From contig JAITFK010000053.1 of the NCBI GenBank assembly GCA_031281555.1, forward strand, positions 1 to 50,299: 50,299 bases of DNA, given 5' to 3'. The notes under the pieces are model-generated. The model had not been told where the DNA came from. It saw only the letters and a program-made list of their open reading frames with translations, and did not search any database. This document shows positions 34,635 to 42,481 of the stretch, piece by piece; the stretch's first letter is position 1, and every line of letters starts with the position of its first letter. This DNA comes from Treponema sp. (lineage in GTDB: Bacteria > Spirochaetota > Spirochaetia > Treponematales > Breznakiellaceae). A program made the translations under genes and the position numbers.

Positions 34635-35411
34635 ATGCGTATTATCTCATGGAATGTAAACGGCATCCGCGCCGCTGAAAAACACGGGTTTGTTGACTGG
34701 CTTGTAAATGAAAATCCCGATATATTATGCTTGAACGAAACCAAGGCGGAACCGGGACAGCTCTCTCCGCAGCTTTTAAACCCGCCTGTAAATGGAAAGC
34801 CCTACTCCGCTTTCTGGGCATGCGCAAAGAAAAAAGGCTATTCAGGCGTTGCGATTTACACTAAAGAAAAACCTCAGGATGTGCATTTTCTGGGTAATGA
34901 TGAATTTGACAGCGAAGGCCGCGTCCTTGTCGTCGAATTAAAGGATTTTTCTTTGATAGCGGCATACTTTCCAAACTCGCAGGATGATCGAAAACGGCTT
35001 GATTACAAACTTGCATTTAACGATGCAATGCTTAAACTTTGTAAATCCATCGTAAAAAAAGGAAGGCATTTTCTGCTTTGCGGGGATTATAATGTCTGCC
35101 ACAAGCCAATTGACATTGCCCGTCCGAAGGAAAACGAAAACAACGCCGGGTATCTTCCCGAAGAACGCGAATGGATGGATAAATTTATAGCGGCGGGGCA
35201 CGTAGACACTTTCCGCCATTTTCATCCGGGAGAAACAGGCCATTATACATGGTGGTCGTATTTCGGCGGCGCTCGTGAAAGAAACATAGGGTGGAGGCTG
35301 GATTATCATTGTGTGGACAAAGACTTCATGCCCGGTGTAAAATCATCAATCATCAGAAGCGAAGTTTTAGGCTCTGATCATTGCCCTGTGGAGATCGAAA
35401 TAAAATTATGA
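34635..35411 (+). CDS. exoA: Exodeoxyribonuclease III / AP endonuclease
   Basis: A 258-residue Xth/ExoA-type enzyme for repair of abasic sites. MRIISWNVNGIRA is the canonical start, PDILCLNETKAEPGQ holds the metal-binding Glu (LNETK for the usual LQETK), LLCGDYNVCHKPIDI is the catalytic Asp-Asn block and GSDHCPVEI is the C-terminal Asp-His. The length is typical. The stop overlaps the start of the rhomboid gene (ATGA). Confidence 0.95.
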   Translation: MRIISWNVNGIRAAEKHGFVDWLVNENPDILCLNETKAEPGQLSPQLLNPPVNGKPYSAFWACAKKKGYSGVAIYTKEKPQDVHFLGNDEFDSEGRVLVVELKDFSLIAAYFPNSQDDRKRLDYKLAFNDAMLKLCKSIVKKGRHFLLCGDYNVCHKPIDIARPKENENNAGYLPEEREWMDKFIAAGHVDTFRHFHPGETGHYTWWSYFGGARERNIGWRLDYHCVDKDFMPGVKSSIIRSEVLGSDHCPVEIEIKL

Positions 35412-35977
35412 GAATAAAGTACAACGCGCCTACAGTCCTTACATTTACATTAATTTGCGCTATTGTGTTACTGCTTTCGCAGACATTGTCTCCTGCCCTT
35501 ACAAAAAATTGGTTTATGGTTCCCGGAAGGGGAAATTTTCACGTCGGCAGTTTCAAAAACTGGGTTACACTTTTTACGCACGTTATAGGACACGCCAACT
35601 GGTCTCATCTGATAAATAATTTTACATTGATACTTGTGATAGGTCCCATGCTTGAAGAAAATTACGGCTCAAAAGATCTTTTATTAATGATGATCATTAC
35701 GGCTCTTGCTACCGGCATATTAAATGTGCTTTTTTTTAAAACAGCGCTGCTCGGCGCTTCGGGCGTTGTTTTTATGATGATTTTGCTTTCTTCTTTTACA
35801 AATTTTTCAAGAGGTGAAATTCCCCTTACATTTATTTTAGTTTTGATTCTTTACATGGGAGTACAGATTGTTAATTCATTTACTTCTGACAATATTTCCC
35901 AATTTGCCCATATTATCGGAGGATTATGCGGAAGCTTTTTCGGGTTTCTTCGTCCAGGTACAAGAGGTAATTTATGA
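35408..35977 (+). CDS. Rhomboid-family intramembrane serine protease
   Basis: A 189-residue membrane protein with six hydrophobic segments. HVIGHANWSHLINNFTLI is the conserved HxxxN-type segment, LLGASGVVFMMI contains the catalytic Ser of GASG, and FAHIIGGLCGSFFGF supplies the catalytic His. It cleaves transmembrane substrates; none are predictable here. I use the ATG at 35408, which overlaps the exoA stop by 4 bases, instead of an upstream in-frame codon. The 3' end overlaps the next gene by 4 bases as well. Confidence 0.88.
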   Translation: MRIKYNAPTVLTFTLICAIVLLLSQTLSPALTKNWFMVPGRGNFHVGSFKNWVTLFTHVIGHANWSHLINNFTLILVIGPMLEENYGSKDLLLMMIITALATGILNVLFFKTALLGASGVVFMMILLSSFTNFSRGEIPLTFILVLILYMGVQIVNSFTSDNISQFAHIIGGLCGSFFGFLRPGTRGNL

Positions 35978-36582
35978 TCAAAGAATTTCTCCGGTTTGAC
36001 AAAGAACGGAACAACGCGCTTAAACTTGCACATAAAATTTTCAGTGAAGGATTTATCCCCGATGTCATTTATGTTTCTTTGCGCGGCGGAGCCTATCTCG
36101 GCAATGTGATCAGCGAATACTTCAAGATTGTAAGAAAGGATCAACACCCGGTATATTACGCGGCAGTCGTCGCAAGATCTTACACCGATGTCGGAAAAGC
36201 CGAAAAAATAAAAGTTGACGGCTGGACATATTCTCCTGATTACCTGCGTGTCGGAGACAAAGTACTTCTGATAGACGACATCTTTGACTCAGGAAGAACT
36301 ATTAATCATCTGGCTCATATAATCACCGACAAGGGAATCCCGCGCAAAGATTTAAAAATCGCGGTTCATGATTATAAATACTTTATCGATAAAAACGAAC
36401 AGCTTCCGTTTCAGCCCGATTACTGGTGCAGAAAACATGAAATGTCAGTTAATGATGAAAATTCTTGGATACATTATCTAAGTCATGAGCTTGTGGGGCT
36501 TACAAAAGCGGAACTTGAAGAATATTACTATAAACACGATCCGCAACTGCGTGAATTCATGGACATAATCACAGAAAACTAA
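35974..36582 (+). CDS. Type I phosphoribosyltransferase, xanthine/hypoxanthine-like
   Basis: A 202-residue PRTase. DVIYVSLRGGAYLGNVISEY is the pyrophosphate-loop region, and VLLIDDIFDSGRTINHL (residues 97-113) is the PRPP-binding motif with the acidic pair D101-D102. The C-terminal hood has YWCRKHEMSVNDENSW. This subgroup resembles purine PRTases of the Gpt/Hpt type, though the base specificity is unproven. It is in the exoA-rhomboid unit through 4-base overlaps. Confidence 0.85.
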   Translation: MIKEFLRFDKERNNALKLAHKIFSEGFIPDVIYVSLRGGAYLGNVISEYFKIVRKDQHPVYYAAVVARSYTDVGKAEKIKVDGWTYSPDYLRVGDKVLLIDDIFDSGRTINHLAHIITDKGIPRKDLKIAVHDYKYFIDKNEQLPFQPDYWCRKHEMSVNDENSWIHYLSHELVGLTKAELEEYYYKHDPQLREFMDIITEN

Positions 36583-36597
36583 AACGGCAGTTAATTC

Positions 36598-37191
36598 ATG
36601 GCTTATAACATACCCTTAATATGCGGAATTGACGAAGCGGGGCGCGGGCCTCTCGCAGGGCCTGTCTGCGCCGCAGCGGTTATTTTAAACGATACTTTCC
36701 CCTGTGAGCTTCTAAACGATTCTAAAAAATTGTCCGCCGTAAAACGCGAAGAACTGCGGCGGCATATATGCGCTGATGCGCTTGCGTGGGGAATTGGTTG
36801 GGCCTCTCATGAGGAAATTGATAGTATCAATATTCTGCAGGCATCCTTGCTTGCCATGAAACGCGCGTTTGACGAAATGAACAAATACGAAAAATGTATA
36901 AATGCCGGTATCCTGCCTGAAAACATTTCCGTCATTGTAGACGGAATATACATCCCTGATATTCCCGTTTCATGTAAATCGATGATAAAAGCGGACGCAA
37001 AAGTACACGAGGTAATGGCGGCTTCAATTCTTGCAAAAACAGCGCGTGACAGCTTAATGGACGAGATGGCGCTTCTTTATCCGCAGTACTGTTACGAAAA
37101 ACACAAAGGTTATCCAACAAAAGCGCACCGTGAATTAATAAAAAAATACGGTCCTTCTCCGATACAAAGAATGAGCTTTAAAGTAAGGTAA
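36598..37191 (+). CDS. rnhB: Ribonuclease HII
   Basis: A 197-residue enzyme that nicks RNA in RNA-DNA hybrids and removes misincorporated ribonucleotides. ICGIDEAGRGPLAGPVCAAA carries the catalytic Asp12 and Glu13, VIVDGIYIPDIP the next region, and IKADAKVHEVMAASILAKT the third catalytic Asp block. The C-terminus has the typical HKGYPTKAHRELIKKYGPS. No clear ribosome-binding site precedes the ATG, so coupling to the upstream gene, 15 bases away, is likely. It is convergent with the PUR gene. Confidence 0.95.
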   Translation: MAYNIPLICGIDEAGRGPLAGPVCAAAVILNDTFPCELLNDSKKLSAVKREELRRHICADALAWGIGWASHEEIDSINILQASLLAMKRAFDEMNKYEKCINAGILPENISVIVDGIYIPDIPVSCKSMIKADAKVHEVMAASILAKTARDSLMDEMALLYPQYCYEKHKGYPTKAHRELIKKYGPSPIQRMSFKVR

Positions 37192-37200
37192 CTTAAGCTT

Positions 37201-37222
37201 TTAAATAACTTCAGTTTCTAAA
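37201..37222. repeat. Degenerate copy D of the small palindromic repeat
   Basis: The core AACTTCAGTTTCTAAA (37207-37222) equals the centre and right arm of copy C read on the minus strand, with the loop TTCA kept. The left arm (TTAAATAAC) is decayed and the GTTGTT ends are gone. It lies between the convergent rnhB and PUR genes. Confidence 0.45.
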
Positions 37223-37232
37223 AATGGCTCAA

Positions 37233-37820
37233 CTACCATTTCTTTTTAACTACTATTCTCTTGTTCCCGCCCGGTTTGTCATTCTGTCCAAAATCAGGTT
37301 TACTGTCAAATTCACGCTGCGGCCTTTGTTTTCTGGCGTATTTTTCTGCGGAAGCAGAATAATCCGGGCGGTCTTTTTTCCGGCGGTTATCCCCGTCTTC
37401 GCGGCTTTTTCCCTGCCGGTTTTTTCCGCTGTACCTTATGTTATTGTGCTGTGTGCCAGATGCATCTTCCGTACCGCGTTTTGATGAACGCCGCATATTA
37501 CCGGAATCTTCTGCGCCGCGCCTTGGTGAATACCTCATGTCATTGCCGGTGTCTTCCTCGCCGCGCTTTGGTTTTGGATGCCGTTTATCACGCACTGTCT
37601 TTTCAAGCACCTTAAGCGATTCATCAAAACCTTTCAGGAATTCCTGTAAATCATCGGCGAATAAAATTACAGATTGCCGCTCAAAACCGCCGTTATCGCG
37701 GTTTTTGCTTTCTACAATGTTAAGGTAAAGATCACCCATGCGATTCTCTTTCACATTAAAAAAATATGTCCTATTCGGCAGGATTACCTTATTTGAAAAT
37801 ATTTCGCCTCTTACGCCCAT
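37233..37820 (-). CDS. PUR-domain nucleic-acid-binding protein with repetitive basic tail
   Basis: A 195-residue protein. Residues 1-75 (MGVRGEIFSNKVILPNRTYF, then FNVKENRMGDLYLNIVESKN) match the bacterial PUR-alpha domain, known in Borrelia as BpuR, a DNA/RNA-binding regulator. The remaining 110 residues are a charged, Arg/Lys/Gly-rich, probably disordered tail with three imperfect repeats of the type RGxEDxxG (KRGEEDTGN, RRGAEDSGN, KRGTEDASG). Such a tail is not part of the short Borrelia protein. AGAGG lies before the ATG. Role: likely a nucleoid or mRNA-binding regulator. Confidence 0.82.
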   Translation of the reverse strand: MGVRGEIFSNKVILPNRTYFFNVKENRMGDLYLNIVESKNRDNGGFERQSVILFADDLQEFLKGFDESLKVLEKTVRDKRHPKPKRGEEDTGNDMRYSPRRGAEDSGNMRRSSKRGTEDASGTQHNNIRYSGKNRQGKSREDGDNRRKKDRPDYSASAEKYARKQRPQREFDSKPDFGQNDKPGGNKRIVVKKKW

Positions 37821-37836
37821 TATTAACCTCTTTTTA

Positions 37837-37888
37837 GCGCAGTTTCAAAACCGCGCAAACAAATTGAATATCGCCGCAAAGCGGTGAT
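37837..37888 (-). terminator. Two small hairpins after the phosphomutase gene
   Basis: GCGCAGTTT/AAACCGCGC (37837-37856, one mismatch) and ATCGCCGC-AAA-GCGGTGAT (37870-37888) lie between the phosphomutase stop and the PUR start, both on the minus strand. No T-run follows either, so they may protect or punctuate the transcript instead of terminating it. Confidence 0.35.
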
Positions 37889-37898
37889 GATAACTCTT

Positions 37899-39758
37899 TT
37901 ACTCTTTGTCAGCTTCTGTTATCATTCGGCGCTGCCAGTCAAGCAAAAACCGCTCAAACTGCCTGCTGTTTTCACCGGAGCCTTCTATATCCGCCATAAT
38001 GCGAAAAACAGGCTCTGTAGCCGAACCCCTCATCCAGATATAGGCAATGTCCCTGTCTGTACTATTCTTAAAATTTATTTTAAAGCCACCCTTTCCGGCT
38101 TCTCCGAATTTGACCGGATTTCGCTTTTCATTCATTCCGTTATACGCAATTGCTTCCCAGCGGCATATGCCGTAGCGCGTCTTTAATTCGTTCTTTTGCT
38201 CTTCCCACTCGCGCAAAAATATTTTCTGATACCGATCCTTAAGAAGAACATGATCCTTTGTATTTATGCGTAAAACGGCAGATTCCGAATACGCGCTGGT
38301 ACTTATAAACTGCGGAAGGCTTGTTATAATATCCGCAAGCGTAAAATTATCACGGTATTTTTCTTCCTGCCCTGAATGTTTGCACCAAATCTCAAAGAGA
38401 CCGGATTTTCCAGTAATTGATCTTAATGAAAGCAATTTTACAATCGCAAGAACTGTATGTATTGGATCGCGGACTGCCGACGGGTGTGTGATATTTCCGC
38501 CTGCCGAACCCTCGCCCAAAATCCGCACAATGTACCCCTGTTCACGCATGCGGCGGGCAAGGCCTACAACATTGGCCTCTCCTACTTCGGCGCGAAAAAC
38601 AGAAACTCCGAACGCTTCAGCTATCCTTTCTATGCGCATTGATGTCGGATCATTTACCGCTATTGCTACTTTAGCGAGAGGTTTACCCGCATCGAGGGAA
38701 AGCTCACCTGTCCAAACAAGGTGAGAAAGCTCCGCGACACAGGCAAGTGCAAAAACTTCCTGCGCTTCAAGAGAACGGGCTTTTTTTATTGAATCATCCC
38801 ATATAACAAGATTCCCCCTGTCGCCGTCGCAGTCAGGAACATAACCGAGCATGAATGACGCGTCACGTCCATGGGCCTTTTCAAGCAGCAAACGGCAAGG
38901 TTCAAGAGACTCTCCTTCCGGAACTATGCGGTGGACAATCTGTCCCGGCTCGCTGTTGATACATTCAAACTTAAGTCCAAAGGAGGTAAAAAATTCCTTG
39001 TCAACAGATAAAGTCCTCGCGCTGCCGTTAAAATCGCAAACAATGCCAAGCGGTTGTTTTACAATATTGTTTTTTATTACCGCGGCAATATCAAAAACGC
39101 CGTCGGCAGCTTTGCTTCCCCATGCGACATCGCCGCAAAAATCATAATATGCATCAAACGCCTCTTTTTTCGCCTGTGCAGTGTTCGAGTAAACTTTTTT
39201 AATTATATCAGTACTTGCGGCGGAAACAAGGGATTTAATTTTATTAAAAAAATCTTCTTTTTCCAAAAAAGAACGGAAGCTTACAATAAGTTTTGTTATT
39301 TCTTCCGCCGCTAAAACGCCGCCGTCCGCAAGACCAAACTTTATACCGTTATGACCGATTGGGTTGTGGCTTGCCGAAATATAAATAAAACCTGCCGCTG
39401 CTCCCTGTGAACCGCGTTTTCTTGCCCATGCCATTATCTCAGGCGCGGCAGTAACGCCGGCGTATTGCACGTCACAGTCTGAAGCAATCAATACCGGAAT
39501 CATCGCGTCAACAATTGCCTTCCCCGTGGGGCGCGTATCGGTTCCCAGCAGAACCAGCGATTTCTGTGAATTAGCAGATAACGCATGCATATACTCTGAA
39601 AAAACATACGCGGCGGCAGTTGAAATTTTACAATGAGCTTCATCTATTTTATCTGTTGAACCTTCTTCATTTCCGCATAAGGAAAAAATACCGCGCCAAC
39701 CTGAAGCTGATAAAATCATTTTATCAAGAACATCACTTATTTCCTGTTTATTAACCAT
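37899..39758 (-). CDS. Phosphoglucomutase/phosphomannomutase family protein
   Basis: A 619-residue alpha-D-phosphohexomutase, the second in the window. The phosphoserine loop is SASHNPIGHNGIKF, the metal loop YVPDCDGDRGN, the sugar loop GEGSAGGN and the phosphate-binding block RGSATEPVFRI. The sugar loop departs from the usual GEESGH, so specificity may differ from the glucose/mannose enzymes. I chose the ATG at 39758. A TTG at 39767 in frame seems less likely. No Shine-Dalgarno sequence is present; a TATACT box ends 10 nt before the ATG, close to the leaderless spacing. Confidence 0.85.
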   Translation of the reverse strand: MVNKQEISDVLDKMILSASGWRGIFSLCGNEEGSTDKIDEAHCKISTAAAYVFSEYMHALSANSQKSLVLLGTDTRPTGKAIVDAMIPVLIASDCDVQYAGVTAAPEIMAWARKRGSQGAAAGFIYISASHNPIGHNGIKFGLADGGVLAAEEITKLIVSFRSFLEKEDFFNKIKSLVSAASTDIIKKVYSNTAQAKKEAFDAYYDFCGDVAWGSKAADGVFDIAAVIKNNIVKQPLGIVCDFNGSARTLSVDKEFFTSFGLKFECINSEPGQIVHRIVPEGESLEPCRLLLEKAHGRDASFMLGYVPDCDGDRGNLVIWDDSIKKARSLEAQEVFALACVAELSHLVWTGELSLDAGKPLAKVAIAVNDPTSMRIERIAEAFGVSVFRAEVGEANVVGLARRMREQGYIVRILGEGSAGGNITHPSAVRDPIHTVLAIVKLLSLRSITGKSGLFEIWCKHSGQEEKYRDNFTLADIITSLPQFISTSAYSESAVLRINTKDHVLLKDRYQKIFLREWEEQKNELKTRYGICRWEAIAYNGMNEKRNPVKFGEAGKGGFKINFKNSTDRDIAYIWMRGSATEPVFRIMADIEGSGENSRQFERFLLDWQRRMITEADKE

Positions 39759-39872
39759 GTAATGCAAAGTATAAACATTTCTTTATCTTTTTACCAGCGT
39801 ATTTTTTTTACAAAAAGGGTGTATTTTGTCCGCTGTAATTTATTTAAGTTTTATGGAATAAGGAGGCTAAAA

Positions 39873-41027
39873 ATGTCAAAATTGCCTAGTATTATCCAAC
39901 GCCGCGATCTGGAACCGCTGTTATTTAAAGCCGGAAAGATTGCCAAACAATATGAAAAAGCTGCAAATTGCGCCGTTTCTGTAGTGAACTCCAATTGTGA
40001 TAATGACTCAAATCAATATAATTTTATATGCAAGCGTTGTAAAAACAACTGTATGTTTTTACATATGAAAGCAGTAAATGAAGCAAGACTGCTTGGAGGA
40101 TCCTATATTTATTTATGTCCGCAAGGTTTCGTTTTCTGGACGAGTCCTTTTTATTCAGGCGAACGTCTTGCGGGAGCGCTTATTTCAGGCGGTATCAAAG
40201 GATCAATAAATAACAGCGGCAGAATAAAAGCGCTTGCGAAAATAATGGTAATCTGCGCGGACCAAATATCCAGACGCAATACGCATCTTGCTAATATTAC
40301 CCATACAGTCAATTCCGCAGAATCTGAAAATAATGAAAAACCGGAAAATGAAGCCTATTCAATAATTCTTGAAAGAATATTACTGGCTGACCTAAGACGG
40401 GGTGACAATAAGGAAGCCATGAAGATTCTTCATAAATTGATAGATATCCGCTACAGGGAAGTAAAATGTGATTTTACTGTTTTCAAGTTAAAGGCCATTG
40501 AACTTGCGGTGCTGTTATCCAGAGCCGCCACAGATACCAATGATATTAATGACAACTCTATCCTTGAGATAAATTATTGTTATTTGAAGAAAATGGAAGA
40601 AAGCACAAATATCAGTGAAATAACTGATATTCTATCAGGTTTCACGGAAAAAATGGCAGAGAAAATTTTTTCCTTTCACGGGGTACGGCATTTTCCCGCA
40701 ATAAGGAAAGCCGAACGTTTTATCTGGGAAAATTATACAAGAAAACTCAGTCTACGGGAAATCGCGGATGTTTCAGGGCTTTCCGCTCCGTATTTCAGCA
40801 CCATTTTCAGGGAAGAAATGGGAGAAAATCTTTCTAATTACATTAACCGGCTAAGAGTAGATAAAGCCGCTGTAATGCTTGTAACGACAAATATACCAAT
40901 AAGCGTAATTGCCAAAACCTGCGGTTTTGAGGATCAAAGCTGGTTCTTGAAAATATTTAAAAATAATACAGGCTTTACTCCCGGAAAATACCGCGATCAA
41001 GGCAGTATTTCCGGTATGTCTGCGTAA
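39873..41027 (+). CDS. PocR-AraC transcriptional regulator, first of pair
   Basis: A 384-residue regulator. Residues 10-110 form a PocR sensory domain, with the Cys cluster CKRCKNNC, the block YLCPQGFVFWTSPFYSGERL and GALISGGI. The last 100 residues hold a double helix-turn-helix of AraC type (LSLREIADVSGLSAPYFSTI and ISVIAKTCGFEDQSWFLKIF). PocR domains sense small hydrophobic or diol-like ligands in known cases. The ATG at 39873 has a perfect AAGGAGG 7 nt upstream; longer readings lack one. It is followed after 14 bases by a paralogue. Confidence 0.9.
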   Translation: MSKLPSIIQRRDLEPLLFKAGKIAKQYEKAANCAVSVVNSNCDNDSNQYNFICKRCKNNCMFLHMKAVNEARLLGGSYIYLCPQGFVFWTSPFYSGERLAGALISGGIKGSINNSGRIKALAKIMVICADQISRRNTHLANITHTVNSAESENNEKPENEAYSIILERILLADLRRGDNKEAMKILHKLIDIRYREVKCDFTVFKLKAIELAVLLSRAATDTNDINDNSILEINYCYLKKMEESTNISEITDILSGFTEKMAEKIFSFHGVRHFPAIRKAERFIWENYTRKLSLREIADVSGLSAPYFSTIFREEMGENLSNYINRLRVDKAAVMLVTTNIPISVIAKTCGFEDQSWFLKIFKNNTGFTPGKYRDQGSISGMSA

Positions 41028-41041
41028 ATTCGGAGGTTCCA

Positions 41042-42409
41042 ATGAAAGAAAACAAAAACAAGCTGAATAACCAGCAGGAAAATGATTTTATTGAAAAAAC
41101 AAAAAAAGTCATGCTGGATTATTATCAGGCGACAGGCTGCAGTATATGTATTTATGACAGTGCGTATAAAAGTCATGTTCCTGACAGTATTGAACATTGT
41201 CTTGAAAAAACAATCTGTCCCTACTGCAGTAAATACAGAGCGGAACATGAACCGTGCCATGAAATGCACCTTAACGCAATAGAAGAAGCAAATAAAAAAG
41301 GAAATTTTCATATATATCAATGCGGCCTTGGTTTCCTTTTTTGGATCAGCGTTATATACACCGAAGGGCGTTTTTCAGGCGCAATAAGGGGAGGAGTTTA
41401 TTCATTTGAAGGGCAGAAAGTAGTTGACATTTTCTCAAATGCCAATGATACTTATGTTATGTGCAATAATGAAAAATTGAAAGAAGAGCTGAAGGAACGC
41501 TTAAACGCGCCGCCCGCTGCTGACGGGGAAAAAATCCAATCTATGGCGGAGATGATGCAGCTATGCGCCGAATCCCTCAGTTCGGGAAGCGAAGATTATC
41601 ATGAGATAATTAAAAGAAGAGTTGAACAGCAGGAAACTATAGCAAAAATAATTGAGGATCTGAAGATTCAATACGGTGAGAATTCTGAAAAACCGGGCTA
41701 TCCGCTGGATAAGGAAAAAAATCTGATGGCTGCTTTACGCAAGGGCGACGCAGCAGAAGCAAAAAAAATCCTGAATGAAATTTTGGCAATGATATTTTTT
41801 TCCAACCCGGGGCAGTTTAAGTATGTACAATTACGCATAACCGAGCTGATAGTATTGATCTCCAGAGTGGAAATAAATCCTGCCAAAAGCGGAACCCTTT
41901 CAATGGAAATTAACAGTCAAAACCTGAAACTTGTACAGGAAGCCAAAACTATTGAAGAGTTAACTGATATTATACATACAATCGTAGTGCGTGTATCGGA
42001 CACTATATCATATTTCCACGGAATCCCTCATGCCGCCGCTTTAAGAAAAGCGGAAAATTACATTCAGGAAAATTTTACAAAAAAAATCAGCCTGAAAGAA
42101 ATTGCCGATATAGCGGGTTTTTCCCCGCCGTATTTCAGCAGTATTTTTAAGGAAGAAATGGGAGAGAATCCGTCAAAATATCTCAACAGGCTGAGAGTAG
42201 AAAAAGCAAGCCGTCTTTTACTGGAAACGGATATGTCCCTCAGCGAAATAGCCTCATGCTGCTGTTTTGAAGATCAAAGCTGGTTTTCAAAAATATTCAA
42301 AACTTACACAGGTATCAGCCCCGGAAAGTACCGTAATCAGGGAGGAGGAATTGTCGCAAATATAAATGAAAACAACCTGTCTGAGGGATTTAAAAAATCA
42401 ATAAAATGA
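41042..42409 (+). CDS. PocR-AraC transcriptional regulator, second of pair
   Basis: A 455-residue paralogue of the gene at 39873 with the same order: PocR domain with the Cys cluster CPYCSKYRAEHEPC and the block YQCGLGFLFWISVIYTEGRF, a middle linker about 70 residues longer, then an AraC-type double HTH (ISLKEIADIAGFSPPYFSSI and LSEIASCCCFEDQSWFSKIF). GGAGG precedes the ATG. The tandem pair points to two inputs or a heteromeric regulator. The gene ends at a strong bidirectional terminator shared with the convergent sugar-ABC ATPase, which is a plausible but unproven target. Confidence 0.9.
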   Translation: MKENKNKLNNQQENDFIEKTKKVMLDYYQATGCSICIYDSAYKSHVPDSIEHCLEKTICPYCSKYRAEHEPCHEMHLNAIEEANKKGNFHIYQCGLGFLFWISVIYTEGRFSGAIRGGVYSFEGQKVVDIFSNANDTYVMCNNEKLKEELKERLNAPPAADGEKIQSMAEMMQLCAESLSSGSEDYHEIIKRRVEQQETIAKIIEDLKIQYGENSEKPGYPLDKEKNLMAALRKGDAAEAKKILNEILAMIFFSNPGQFKYVQLRITELIVLISRVEINPAKSGTLSMEINSQNLKLVQEAKTIEELTDIIHTIVVRVSDTISYFHGIPHAAALRKAENYIQENFTKKISLKEIADIAGFSPPYFSSIFKEEMGENPSKYLNRLRVEKASRLLLETDMSLSEIASCCCFEDQSWFSKIFKTYTGISPGKYRNQGGGIVANINENNLSEGFKKSIK

Positions 42410-42433
42410 AAATGCCCTGTAACAAGGAGGTAT

Positions 42434-42466
42434 AAAAAAAGCCGCAGATCACTGCGGCTTTTTTTT
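42434..42466. terminator. Bidirectional intrinsic terminator
   Basis: AGCCGCAG (42440-42447), loop ATCA, CTGCGGCT (42452-42459), flanked by seven A on the left and eight T on the right. The structure can terminate both the PocR-AraC pair (plus) and the ABC ATPase gene (minus). An isolated AAGGAGG at 42424-42430 has no gene after it. Confidence 0.9.
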
Positions 42467-42481
42467 ACTGACTGAAAAAAC

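Noticed and set aside
39762-39872. Extended N-terminus for the first PocR-AraC gene
   Set aside because: No ribosome-binding site, and it overlaps the divergent phosphomutase start; 39873 has a perfect AAGGAGG.
42424-42430. AAGGAGG suggesting an unlisted gene start
   Set aside because: It is directly followed by the terminator hairpin with no start codon and open frame.
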